Below, one piece after another: positions 1-7,126 of a DNA stretch of 64,000 bases. Under the pieces are notes generated by a model. The model saw only the letters and a list, made by a program, of their open reading frames with translations. It was not told where the DNA came from and ran no database searches. Position numbers and translations under genes: made by a program. Origin of the DNA: Sporomusaceae bacterium (lineage in GTDB: Bacteria; Bacillota; Negativicutes; UBA1444); assembly GCA_018434355.1 (NCBI GenBank), contig JAHDPL010000022.1, positions 1 through 64,000 of the forward strand, in the 5' to 3' direction. Position 1 is the first letter of the stretch. Every line of letters starts with the position of its first letter.

Positions 1-1
1 G

Positions 2-193
2 ATTGTGGGAGTCGTTATGCTATCTGCGGCGCTGGAGGACTTTCTGCTCAGACGGTGTAAACTGTGGGAGCGGGTGATTCTGCTTATCTGTTCACTGCTA
101 TTGATGGTGCCGGGCCTGGTCACCGACATTGTCGGCGGTCTGGGTGTTGCACTCGTTTACTTCTCCCAAAAACGTAGTCTGAAGAATGATTGA
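2..193 (+). CDS. C-terminal end of a TRAP-type fused permease (partial)
   Basis: The reading frame is already open at the window edge and stops at 191-193, so only the last 63 residues are visible. They hold one strongly hydrophobic segment (WERVILLICSLLLMVPGLV) followed by a second, weaker one and a short basic tail. The pattern of an LLRR-type loop, an ER(V/L)xLL helix and a VPGLxTD turn resembles the end of fused TRAP (4TM/12TM) dicarboxylate/TAXI permeases. That is a family resemblance judged by eye from a short fragment. The substrate cannot be told. No terminator is evident before the next promoter. Confidence 0.55.
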   Translation: MVGVVMLSAALEDFLLRRCKLWERVILLICSLLLMVPGLVTDIVGGLGVALVYFSQKRSLKND

Positions 194-258
194 TTGACGA
201 TCGAAAGGGGCAGAAGGCTTTGTGAAAAAGAAAACTTGTAAGAAACTGGTTAGCTATC

Positions 259-291
259 TTAACAAAAATAAGTGTTTGAGGTATACTTATT
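259..291 (+). promoter_or_regulatory. Promoter with overlapping inverted repeat (acyl-CoA dehydrogenase)
   Basis: TTAACA (259-264) and TATACT (282-287) are separated by 17 bp, a good sigma-A promoter. Seven-base arms AATAAGT (267-273) and ACTTATT (285-291) form an exact inverted repeat that covers the spacer and the -10 box. A repressor bound there would block polymerase. A TetR-family regulator is a plausible binder by analogy with fatty-acid genes, but none is adjacent. Confidence 0.6.
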
Positions 292-337
292 CCTAAGGGT
301 TTTTTACCCATAGCCGAGAATATCAAGGAGGACTTTC

Positions 338-1471
338 ATGGACTTCAATTTTTCCGCCGACCAAATCGCTCTTAAAAAGATGGCGCAGGAATTAGTGGCA
401 AAAGAGATTACACCGTACGTGCACGAAATGGACGAAAAGAATGAGATGCGCCCTGGCCTGATGAAAAAGTTTCATGATGCCGGGATTCTCAACTTGGTGG
501 TACCGGAAGAATACGATGGCCCGGGCTTAGATGCCCTGTCGATTGCTCTGATTTACGAAGAGCTCGGCAAAGGTTGCGCCGGTATTGCCACTTCTGCGGC
601 CGCCAACGCACTTGCTTCCTACCCGGTTGTCGTAGCCGGCAATGATGCGCAGAAACGCAAGATGTTTGATGCGCTTAACGAAGGCAAGTTGGCTGCTTTT
701 GCACTGACCGAGCCGAATGCCGGATCCGATGCTGGCGGTGTAACTACGACCGCAGTTAAGGATGGAGAGTATTACGTACTTAACGGCACAAAATGCTTCA
801 TCACCAACGGCGGGATATCTGATATTTATACTGTCTTTGCCAACGCACGAAAATCAGCCGGGATTCGTGGATTGACAGCCTTCATTGTCGATCGTGATAC
901 CCCTGGTTTTTCGGTTGGCAAAAAAGAAGACAAGATGGGAATCCGACCATCCAATACCACCGAATTGATTTTTGATAACGTGCGTGTTCATGAGAGCATG
1001 CGTATCGGTCGTGAAGGCGAAGGCTTTAAAATTGCCATGAAAACCCTGGATGCCGCCCGGCCATTAGTCGGCGCCGTATCTGTCGGTTTGGCGGCAGCGG
1101 CTTTTGAAGCGGCATGCAAGTACGCCAAAGAACGCCAGCAATTTGGCAAACCAATTGCCTCTTTCCAGTTGGTACAGGCGATGATCGCAGATATGGCAAT
1201 GTCTGTTGAAACGGCTCGCTTGATGGTTTACAAGGCTTGCTGGATGAAAGACCAAGGCGTGGACTACCAGTTGGAATCTGCCATGGCAAAATGTCTGGCT
1301 GCTGACGTGGCGATGAAGGTTACTACCGACGCAGTTCAAGTCATGGGTGGATACGGATACATGAAAGAGTATCCTGTAGAAAAGATGATGCGTGATGCAA
1401 AAATTATGCAGATTTATGAAGGTACCAATCAGATCCAGCGTCTGGTCATTGCCAACAAGATTCTGTACTAA
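338..1471 (+). CDS. Acyl-CoA dehydrogenase
   Basis: This 377-residue flavoprotein has the normal length of the short-chain acyl-CoA dehydrogenase family, which introduces a trans double bond next to the thioester and passes electrons to ETF. The FAD/substrate loop FALTEPNAGSDAGG lies near residue 122. The C-terminal block MGGYGYMKEYPVEKMMRDAK is followed by IYEGTNQIQRL, whose glutamate is the catalytic base in butyryl-CoA dehydrogenase-like enzymes. The start ATG follows a strong AAGGAGG. No etfAB genes flank it, so it stands alone between its own promoter and the tRNA-Val gene. The upstream inverted repeat suggests repression control. Chain-length preference cannot be read from the sequence. 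Confidence 0.95.
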   Translation: MDFNFSADQIALKKMAQELVAKEITPYVHEMDEKNEMRPGLMKKFHDAGILNLVVPEEYDGPGLDALSIALIYEELGKGCAGIATSAAANALASYPVVVAGNDAQKRKMFDALNEGKLAAFALTEPNAGSDAGGVTTTAVKDGEYYVLNGTKCFITNGGISDIYTVFANARKSAGIRGLTAFIVDRDTPGFSVGKKEDKMGIRPSNTTELIFDNVRVHESMRIGREGEGFKIAMKTLDAARPLVGAVSVGLAAAAFEAACKYAKERQQFGKPIASFQLVQAMIADMAMSVETARLMVYKACWMKDQGVDYQLESAMAKCLAADVAMKVTTDAVQVMGGYGYMKEYPVEKMMRDAKIMQIYEGTNQIQRLVIANKILY

Positions 1472-1498
1472 ACTAGTGTTTTATGAGTCGCGAAAGGC

Positions 1499-1528
1499 TT
1501 GACAGCAATGAAAAGCTGATGTTATAAT
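1499..1528 (+). promoter_or_regulatory. Sigma-A promoter for tRNA-Val
   Basis: TTGACA (1499-1504) and TATAAT (1523-1528) are both perfect consensus hexamers, 18 bp apart. The mature tRNA starts 26 bp after the -10 box, so the tRNA has its own strong promoter. Confidence 0.85.
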
Positions 1529-1553
1529 ATCTTTCGTGACATCAAGTTGATTT

Positions 1554-1630
1554 GGGGTTATAGCTCAGTTGGTTAGAGCGCTTCGTTGACATCGAAGAGG
1601 TCTGCGGTTCGAGTCCGCCTAACCCCACCA
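1554..1630 (+). tRNA. tRNA-Val (anticodon GAC)
   Basis: The 77-base gene folds as a complete cloverleaf. The acceptor GGGGTTA pairs with TAACCCC, there is a normal D arm (AGCTCAGTTGGTTAGAGC), the anticodon stem CTTCG/CGAAG encloses loop TTGACAT with anticodon GAC, and the T arm carries GGTTCGAGTCC. CCA is encoded in the DNA (1628-1630). It decodes GUC/GUU valine codons. It is a single tRNA, not part of a cluster. Confidence 0.97.
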
Positions 1631-1640
1631 TATTAAAAGC

Positions 1641-1677
1641 GAGACGCTGCAAGTGATTGCGGCGTTTCTTTTTTTTT
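1641..1677 (+). terminator. Rho-independent terminator after tRNA-Val
   Basis: GAGACGCTGCAA and TTGCGGCGTTTC form a 12-bp stem (two G-U pairs) around GTGA, followed by a long run of T. It ends the tRNA transcript. Confidence 0.9.
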
Positions 1678-1820
1678 CCAATCCGGCTGCTAAGAGGTCT
1701 TTTGACTACCGGTAAACGGAGTAGATGTGGTGCAAAGAGTTTAATTTGTTTGCAGGAGCAGGAAAAGGGCTTGTCGAGGGGTAATAGTAAGTGGTAAATA
1801 GCTTGTGCGGAGATGATTGT

Positions 1821-2180
1821 ATGGACAAAATCAACCTGAATCAGAAATTCGGCTTGTTTCATGAACACTGGAGTCCGAAGATTGTTGGCGAAATGAATGA
1901 TTCTTATATCAAGCTGGCAAAATTGCACGGCGAATTTGACTGGCACCATCATGACAAGGAAGATGAACTGTTTTATGTTGTAAAGGGACAATTGACGATC
2001 AAGTTCCGCGATAAAGACGTAATCTTGGATGAAGGGGAACTGGTTGTAATTCCGAAAGGGGTGGATCATTTGCCGGTTGCGGCGGAAGAAGTCCACGTAA
2101 TGCTGATTGAACCGAAAGGGACCTTGAATACGGGGAATGTCGTGACAGAGAAAACAAAAGAAATGTTGGAACGGATATAA
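1821..2180 (+). CDS. Small cupin-fold protein
   Basis: This is a single-domain cupin of 119 residues. The first cupin motif is visible as WHHHDKEDELFYVVKG, giving the usual metal-binding His/His/Glu set. The second motif is EGELVVIPKGVDHLP with its conserved histidine. The family includes small isomerases and metal- or ligand-binding proteins, so the substrate is unknown. An upstream in-frame start at 1791 would add ten residues, but the ATG at 1821 has GGAG at a suitable distance and begins directly with the conserved MDKINLNQKF region. It ends 20 bp before the macrodomain gene and may be cotranscribed with it. Confidence 0.8.
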   Translation: MDKINLNQKFGLFHEHWSPKIVGEMNDSYIKLAKLHGEFDWHHHDKEDELFYVVKGQLTIKFRDKDVILDEGELVVIPKGVDHLPVAAEEVHVMLIEPKGTLNTGNVVTEKTKEMLERI

Positions 2181-2200
2181 AATAAACAGGAGGCAAAGCC

Positions 2201-3211
2201 ATGCCGCTGGAAATCATCCGCAACGATATTACCCAAGTTCACGTTGACGCGATCGTTAACGCGGCGAACGAATCATTGCTCGGCGGCGGCGGAGTCGACG
2301 GGGCGATTCACCGGGCCGCCGGACCGGAGCTTTTGGCCGAGTGCCGGACCCTGGGCGACTGCAAGGTGGGCGAAGCGAAAATCACCCAGGGCTACCGACT
2401 GCCGGCAAAGCATGTCATCCACACCGTAGGGCCGGTGTGGCGCGGCGGGAAAAGCAACGAAGATAAACTGCTGGCGGAGTGCTACCGGAATTCACTCGCG
2501 CTGGCCAAGGAACATAATCTGGAGAGTATCGCCTTTCCGCTGATCTCTACCGGCGCGTTCGGCTATCCCAAAGATAAGGCGTTGAAAGTAGCGATCGCCG
2601 AGATCGGCGACTTTTTGCTGCAGCATGAGATGACCGTTTACCTGGTGGTGTTCGACAGGGCTTCGTTTGCCTTGTCGGAAAAACTGTTTGCCTCGATCGC
2701 CGAGTACATCGACGACAACTATATCGACCTGCACCCGATCGACGACCGTAATCGGCTCGAGCTGACCTGCATGCAGGAAGAGGTTTTTTACGAGGCGTCG
2801 ATTTGCCCGGCATCGATGCCTGCTCCTGCAAAGCCAGTCAAACGCAAGTTGGCGGATGTGGTGAAGAAGTTGGAAGAGAGTTTTTCCCAGATGCTGCTGC
2901 GGCTGATCGACGAAAAAGGCATGAGTGATGCGGAAACTTATAAAAAGGCCAACATCGACCGCAAACTGTTTTCCAAAATCCGCAACGACATTTACTACAA
3001 ACCGAGCAAACCAACGGTTTTCGCCTTTGCCATCGCGCTACGGCTGAACCTGGACGAAACGAGGGACTTGTTGGGAAAGGCCGGATTCGCAATCTCGCAC
3101 AGCAGCAAGTTTGATCTGATCGTGCAATTCTTTATTGAAGAAGGCAACTACAATATCTTCGAGATCAATGAAGCCCTGTTTGCCTTTGAGCAGCCGCTAT
3201 TGGGCAACTGA
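2201..3211 (+). CDS. Macrodomain protein fused to a helix-turn-helix-like C-terminal domain
   Basis: Residues 1 to about 170 form a macrodomain of the YmdB/MacroD type. They carry [18 protein letters not shown], the ADP-ribose-binding loop of O-acetyl-ADP-ribose deacetylases and mono-ADP-ribose hydrolases, plus [14 protein letters not shown] and the phosphate loop [11 protein letters not shown] linker rich in Pro, Ala and Lys (about 200-215) leads to residues 216-336, helical and charged, with [39 protein letters not shown] and [16 protein letters not shown]. This half looks like an XRE-type helix-turn-helix module and resembles a stand-alone domain common in Firmicutes; its role is not established. 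The gene has a strong AGGAGG and precedes a VWA gene on the same strand. A role in ADP-ribose signalling or regulation is inference. Confidence 0.85.
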   Translation: MPLEIIRNDITQVHVDAIVNAANESLLGGGGVDGAIHRAAGPELLAECRTLGDCKVGEAKITQGYRLPAKHVIHTVGPVWRGGKSNEDKLLAECYRNSLALAKEHNLESIAFPLISTGAFGYPKDKALKVAIAEIGDFLLQHEMTVYLVVFDRASFALSEKLFASIAEYIDDNYIDLHPIDDRNRLELTCMQEEVFYEASICPASMPAPAKPVKRKLADVVKKLEESFSQMLLRLIDEKGMSDAETYKKANIDRKLFSKIRNDIYYKPSKPTVFAFAIALRLNLDETRDLLGKAGFAISHSSKFDLIVQFFIEEGNYNIFEINEALFAFEQPLLGN

Positions 3212-3318
3212 GCCCGCTTTCCGTTCACTGTAATTTGTCGCCTGCCAGGCGACCTGGCCAAACCCATCGAATGTTATCCTTGCATCACGGGAACAAAAAC
3301 GTGATGAGGAGGCTGACA

Positions 3319-3972
3319 ATGATGAAACAAGGTTTGACGGAAATGGTGTTTATCCTGGACCGGAGCGGCTCGATGAGCGGGCTGGAAGGCGACACGATCG
3401 GCGGCTACAACGCGATGCTGGCAAAGCAGCAGAAACAGCCGGGCGAGGCGGTGATCACCACCGTGTTGTTCGACGACCAGTATGAACTGCTGCACGACCG
3501 GATCAACCTGCGCGGCGTGGCGCCGATTACCGACAAAGATTATTATGTGCGGGGTAATACGGCGCTGCTCGATGCGGTAGGCAAGACGATCAACAAGATC
3601 GGCAACGCGCAGAAACGCACAGCAGAGTCAGAACGTGCCGAGCATGTGGTGGTCGTGATCACGACCGACGGGATGGAAAATGCCAGCCGTGAATTTGGCG
3701 AAGAAAAAGTGCGCCGGATGATCGAGCACCAGAAAAGCAAGTACGGCTGGGAGTTCATCTTCCTCGGCGCGAACATTGATGCGATTGCCACGGCGGAGCG
3801 CTACGGCATCGGCAGAGACCGGGCGGCAAACTACAACGCCGACGCTGAAGGAACCGCGCTGAACTATGCTGTTGTCAGCGAAGCCATGTGCTGTATGCGG
3901 GCCAGCCAACCGATCGCTGCGAACTGGAAGGATCGGATCGACGAGGATGTGAAGAGGCGAGGCAGGAAATGA
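3319..3972 (+). CDS. VWA-domain protein with intact MIDAS
   Basis: This 217-residue protein is a single von Willebrand factor A domain with no signal peptide or membrane segment, so it is cytoplasmic. The metal-ion-dependent adhesion site is complete: DRSGSMSG (DxSxS) near the N-terminus, the threonine in RGNTALLDAV, and the aspartate in TTDGMENAS. Start ATG 3319 is chosen because GAGGAGG lies at 3306-3312; an upstream TTG in frame has no ribosome site. It lies 107 bp after the macrodomain gene, with two small hairpins between. VWA proteins usually act as protein-binding scaffolds with a partner enzyme. Here the likely partner is the macrodomain-HTH protein, which is inference from adjacency. 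Confidence 0.85.
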   Translation: MMKQGLTEMVFILDRSGSMSGLEGDTIGGYNAMLAKQQKQPGEAVITTVLFDDQYELLHDRINLRGVAPITDKDYYVRGNTALLDAVGKTINKIGNAQKRTAESERAEHVVVVITTDGMENASREFGEEKVRRMIEHQKSKYGWEFIFLGANIDAIATAERYGIGRDRAANYNADAEGTALNYAVVSEAMCCMRASQPIAANWKDRIDEDVKRRGRK

Positions 3973-4081
3973 AAAGGGAGTTGAGAAATATAAATATGAA
4001 ATTTCGCAATAAAAATAGCTGCGTTTGTTAACTTGATCAGGCATGTCCGAATCGCTTTGCTAGGATTGAACGACTTCCTAA

Positions 4082-4327
4082 CTAAAAATATTTGACCGAT
4101 TTCGTATAACCTAGTGAAGCGACCCAGCCGGCCAACTTTGCTATGTTTTTGTGATCGGCAGGATTGTTGGTGTGTTTTTGGTATAATTGCCAGAGTTGGC
4201 AATCGGTTGCAGTTTCCGGCAAAAGAACGTCGCCGGGCTTTTGAATGGTAATGAGGTTTCCGGCAAAGTCCCGCTTTTCGAGTCGGTATTCGATTTCCAT
4301 TTGGTTGCATACAGGGCACTTTATCAC
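4082..4327 (-). CDS. Small CxxC protein, function unknown
   Basis: An 81-residue protein not recognised as a named family. It begins with GTG behind a strong AGGAGGA at good spacing, which supports translation. The N-terminus MIKCPVCNQMEIEYR has a CxxC pair like half of a zinc ribbon, and a third cysteine lies in TATDCQLWQLY. The middle (KRDFAGNLITIQKPGD) looks like beta strands, the rest helical. It is transcribed away from the cyclase gene at 4503, and the divergent gap contains a perfect 14-base inverted repeat. Metal binding is only suggested by the cysteine pair. Confidence 0.6.
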   Translation of the reverse strand: MIKCPVCNQMEIEYRLEKRDFAGNLITIQKPGDVLLPETATDCQLWQLYQKHTNNPADHKNIAKLAGWVASLGYTKSVKYF

Positions 4328-4413
4328 TTGAAATTCCTCCTGCGTGTAAAAATAATCACTAATAAATGATTTGCTGTTGATGACCGAGTATCCTGCAACA
4401 ATAACGTGATTAT

Positions 4414-4474
4414 CTCAATGGGATAATGAAGATTATCCCATTGAGTCAAAGGATTTTCCAATAGTTTGTATAAT
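4414..4474. promoter_or_regulatory. Perfect inverted repeat and -10 box in the divergent intergenic region
   Basis: CTCAATGGGATAAT (4414-4427) and ATTATCCCATTGAG (4432-4445) are exact reverse complements with a 4-base centre. TATAAT follows at 4469-4474 toward the cyclase gene, placing the repeat just upstream of or over the -35 region. No U-tract follows, so it is not a terminator. An operator for a dimeric regulator controlling one or both divergent genes is the best reading. The regulator is not identifiable here. Confidence 0.65.
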
Positions 4475-4502
4475 AATAAACTGTAATTAGTATTTCAAGC
4501 GG

Positions 4503-6497
4503 ATGGTGATTCATATCCGTCGCAAAAATCATTCGATGCCGTCCCGGGCCGCCGACAGAAAGCAGCTGGAAAAGGAACTGACTCCTTCGTCGCAACCTGA
4601 GCTGCTTTCACCGGAAGCCGCCCGTTTATTGTTGCACGAACTTCGACAACAACAGACTATCCTTGAATTAAAAAATGAACAATTATTGCGAATGCAAGAG
4701 GAATTGGAAAATTCGCGGGCGCGCTACTATGATTTTTATCATGCCGCGCCGGTAGGTTTTGTCACGCTGTCAAATAGGGCAATAATATACGAATCCAATG
4801 TGGCATTAAGCCGGATGCTTCAAACGGAAGAGAGCCGACTGGTTCAACAATCATTAACCAATTATGTGCATCGTGATGATCGTTCGCTATTTGCGGAAAT
4901 GCTGGAAACATTATTCCGGAGTGGACAGGCCCAATCGTTGCAACTGCGACTGAAACAAAGTAAAGCGACATATTTTTGGGCTCGAATAGAAGCAGCGCTG
5001 GCGTTTGATTTGGTCGAAAGCACTGTTGCCAGAATCGTAGTCATCGACATCACGGAGCGCAAACAAGCGGAAGAAAAACAACAACGAAATTCAGCAGTTC
5101 AGACTGCACTTTGGGAGATTGCTGTTGCTGCTGTTTTTTCGCAATCATTGGATGAGTTGTACCAGAAAATTCATGCAGCGGTTGCTCATCTGTCGATTGC
5201 TGAGCATTTTACCATCGCCATCTTGGATGAGGAAAGACAGGAAATCGTCTATCATTATCGATCGGCAAATCAGTCGATGATTCCAACCCGTCGAGCTGTT
5301 GGTTTCGGTTTGACGGAATATATCATGAAGCAGGGGCGCACTTTGTATCTAACGGCCGAAGATTTGGCCAGGTTGCGTGAGAGCGGTGAAGATAAAATTG
5401 CTTATGTCAAAATCAATACATGGCTGGGGGCGCCGCTGATCGATCCCTCCGGTCGAATTTTCGGCGCGATTGCTTTGTTTTCCAAGCAAAACAGTGCAAC
5501 GGAAGAATTCTTATCAACAGAAGTGTTTTCGGCCATTGCAGCGCAGGTTTCCCAGGCGATAGAGCGGAAACGCGCCGAACATGCACTGCAGGAAAAAGAA
5601 ATGCTTTTGAGAACTATTGTTTCGGCTTTGCCAGATATGGTCTGGCTAAAAGATATTGAGGGGCGATACATGTTTTGCAATCAAATGTTCGAAAGGTTTT
5701 TTGGCGCATCTGAGGCGTCGATAATCGGCAAAACTGATTATGATTTTGTACCTAAGCAAATGGCAGATTTGTTCCGAGAGTATGATCAAAAAGCAGTGAA
5801 GAATGGAAAATCCAGCATCAATGAAGAAAGTGTCACGTTTGCTGACGATCAACATATGGCATTTTTGGAAACGATAAAAACCCCGATTTGGAATGTTCAA
5901 GGGGAACTGATTGGAGTGCTGGGAATCGCCCGAGACATCAGCGAACGCAAAAAAATGCAGGAAGAATTGCAGCAACAGGCGATTACCGATGAACTGACCG
6001 GCGTATATAACCGCAGACATTTTATGTTGCGTGCGGAACAAGAGTTACACCGAATTCAGCGATACGGAGGGGCATGTTCTTTGCTTATGCTGGATTTGGA
6101 TGCGTTTAAACGGATAAATGATGCTTTTGGTCATCCGATCGGTGACAAGGTGCTGGCAAAAGTTGCGGAAATTTGCCTTGCGACTTTGCGTTGCACCGAT
6201 TTATTCGGTCGGGTCGGCGGAGAAGAGTTTGCTGCGCTCCTGCCGGAGACGGATGCAGAAGGGGCGGGAATTATTGCCGAACGCATACGTCGCCATATTC
6301 AGGAAGCTGTAATAGACACGTCCGAGTCAAATACGGTGTCATTAAGTGTCAGTATTGGTGTGGCGACATATCATGACAAGAAGGAAACCTTGATGGCACT
6401 GATTCAGCGAGCGGATGCCGCTTTGTACGCTGCTAAAAGCTGCGGTCGAAATCAGGTATGCGTCAGCAAATACTTTGGTAATGTTGCTGCCGAATGA
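4503..6497 (+). CDS. PAS-GAF-PAS-GGDEF diguanylate cyclase
   Basis: This 664-residue soluble sensor enzyme makes cyclic di-GMP. After a coiled-coil-like N-terminus come PAS1 (about 70-185, ending DITERKQAEE), GAF (about 197-357), PAS2 (about 370-485, ending ARDISERKKMQEEL) and a GGDEF domain (about 495-655). The active site is GGEEF in LFGRVGGEEFAALLPE, a functional variant. The inhibitory I-site RxxD is present as RCTD ten residues before it, so product inhibition is expected. No membrane segments occur, so the signal is cytoplasmic. Start ATG 4503 has only a weak AAGCGG; an ATG at 4536 is possible. No chemotaxis or pilus gene is adjacent. Confidence 0.93.
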   Translation: MVIHIRRKNHSMPSRAADRKQLEKELTPSSQPELLSPEAARLLLHELRQQQTILELKNEQLLRMQEELENSRARYYDFYHAAPVGFVTLSNRAIIYESNVALSRMLQTEESRLVQQSLTNYVHRDDRSLFAEMLETLFRSGQAQSLQLRLKQSKATYFWARIEAALAFDLVESTVARIVVIDITERKQAEEKQQRNSAVQTALWEIAVAAVFSQSLDELYQKIHAAVAHLSIAEHFTIAILDEERQEIVYHYRSANQSMIPTRRAVGFGLTEYIMKQGRTLYLTAEDLARLRESGEDKIAYVKINTWLGAPLIDPSGRIFGAIALFSKQNSATEEFLSTEVFSAIAAQVSQAIERKRAEHALQEKEMLLRTIVSALPDMVWLKDIEGRYMFCNQMFERFFGASEASIIGKTDYDFVPKQMADLFREYDQKAVKNGKSSINEESVTFADDQHMAFLETIKTPIWNVQGELIGVLGIARDISERKKMQEELQQQAITDELTGVYNRRHFMLRAEQELHRIQRYGGACSLLMLDLDAFKRINDAFGHPIGDKVLAKVAEICLATLRCTDLFGRVGGEEFAALLPETDAEGAGIIAERIRRHIQEAVIDTSESNTVSLSVSIGVATYHDKKETLMALIQRADAALYAAKSCGRNQVCVSKYFGNVAAE

Positions 6498-6506
6498 TCT
6501 GTGCTG

Positions 6507-6515
6507 TGTTATAAT
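6507..6515 (+). promoter_or_regulatory. Extended -10 promoter before the UspA gene
   Basis: TGTTATAAT matches the extended -10 consensus TGnTATAAT exactly. No good -35 is seen, as is usual for this promoter type. It lies about 40 bp before the uspA start. Confidence 0.6.
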
Positions 6516-6555
6516 TAATTAGAACATTCAAATAAAATATTGGGGGTGCATCGTT

Positions 6556-7008
6556 GTGGCTCGCATGAAAAAAATTCTTGTGGCATATGATGGCTCATCC
6601 CACAGCAAGGAAGCTCTGGATTGGGCGACTGATCTCAGCCTAATGTCGGAAGCGTTGATCATTGCGGTAAAAGTCGTGGAACCGCTGGAGGTTGGCCAAG
6701 CGCACGCAATGTACGAAGCCGGATTTGGCAAGACTTTGATTGAACAACTGACGAATCGCGAAGCGGCAGACAAGCAGTTGTTGCAAGATGCAATCGATTT
6801 TGGCAGGCAAAAGGGAGTTACTGTGACTACGGAGCTATTGCAGGGCAATATCGCGGCAACGTTGCTCGAATACGCCAAAGACAAAAAAGTCGATCTCATC
6901 GTCGCTGGAACGAAAGGTCATGGTGTACTTGAAGAACTTTTGATGGGTAGCGTAACCAGAAATTTGGTGAGTTTGGCCCATATTCCGGTCCTTGTTGTCA
7001 AAGACTGA
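6556..7008 (+). CDS. Universal stress protein, UspA family
   Basis: A 150-residue single-domain universal stress protein. It opens with KKILVAYDGSSHSKEALDWA, the family's first strand and ATP-contact aspartate, and ends with GTKGHG, nine residues, then GS, the G-2x-G-9x-G(S/T) nucleotide motif, so it belongs to the ATP-binding subgroup. Start GTG 6556 is used because GGGGGTG lies about nine bases before it; the ATG at 6565 is too far. The gene is monocistronic, between an extended -10 promoter and a terminator. Its stress or ligand partner cannot be inferred. Confidence 0.93.
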   Translation: MARMKKILVAYDGSSHSKEALDWATDLSLMSEALIIAVKVVEPLEVGQAHAMYEAGFGKTLIEQLTNREAADKQLLQDAIDFGRQKGVTVTTELLQGNIAATLLEYAKDKKVDLIVAGTKGHGVLEELLMGSVTRNLVSLAHIPVLVVKD

Positions 7009-7030
7009 GAGTTTGGCGGGAAAATCAATT

Positions 7031-7066
7031 GAGAGTAGGGCTTCTTTAAGTCTGACTCTCTTTTTT
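7031..7066 (+). terminator. Terminator after the UspA gene
   Basis: GAGAGTAGGGCTT pairs with AAGTCTGACTCTC (one mismatch, two G-U pairs) around CTTT, followed by TTTTTT. Confidence 0.85.
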
Positions 7067-7126
7067 ATGCTGCTAAATTTTTATACATGACAGGAATCAG
7101 GGGATACTTCGCGAATATCTATAAAA

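Noticed and set aside
1542-2096. A 184-residue minus-strand open frame over the tRNA and cupin
   Set aside because: It runs antisense through tRNA-Val and a conserved cupin, has no ribosome site, and its product shows no domain.
3235-3318. In-frame TTG extension of the VWA gene
   Set aside because: No ribosome site precedes it and the added residues are not VWA-like. GAGGAGG at 3306-3312 points to ATG 3319.
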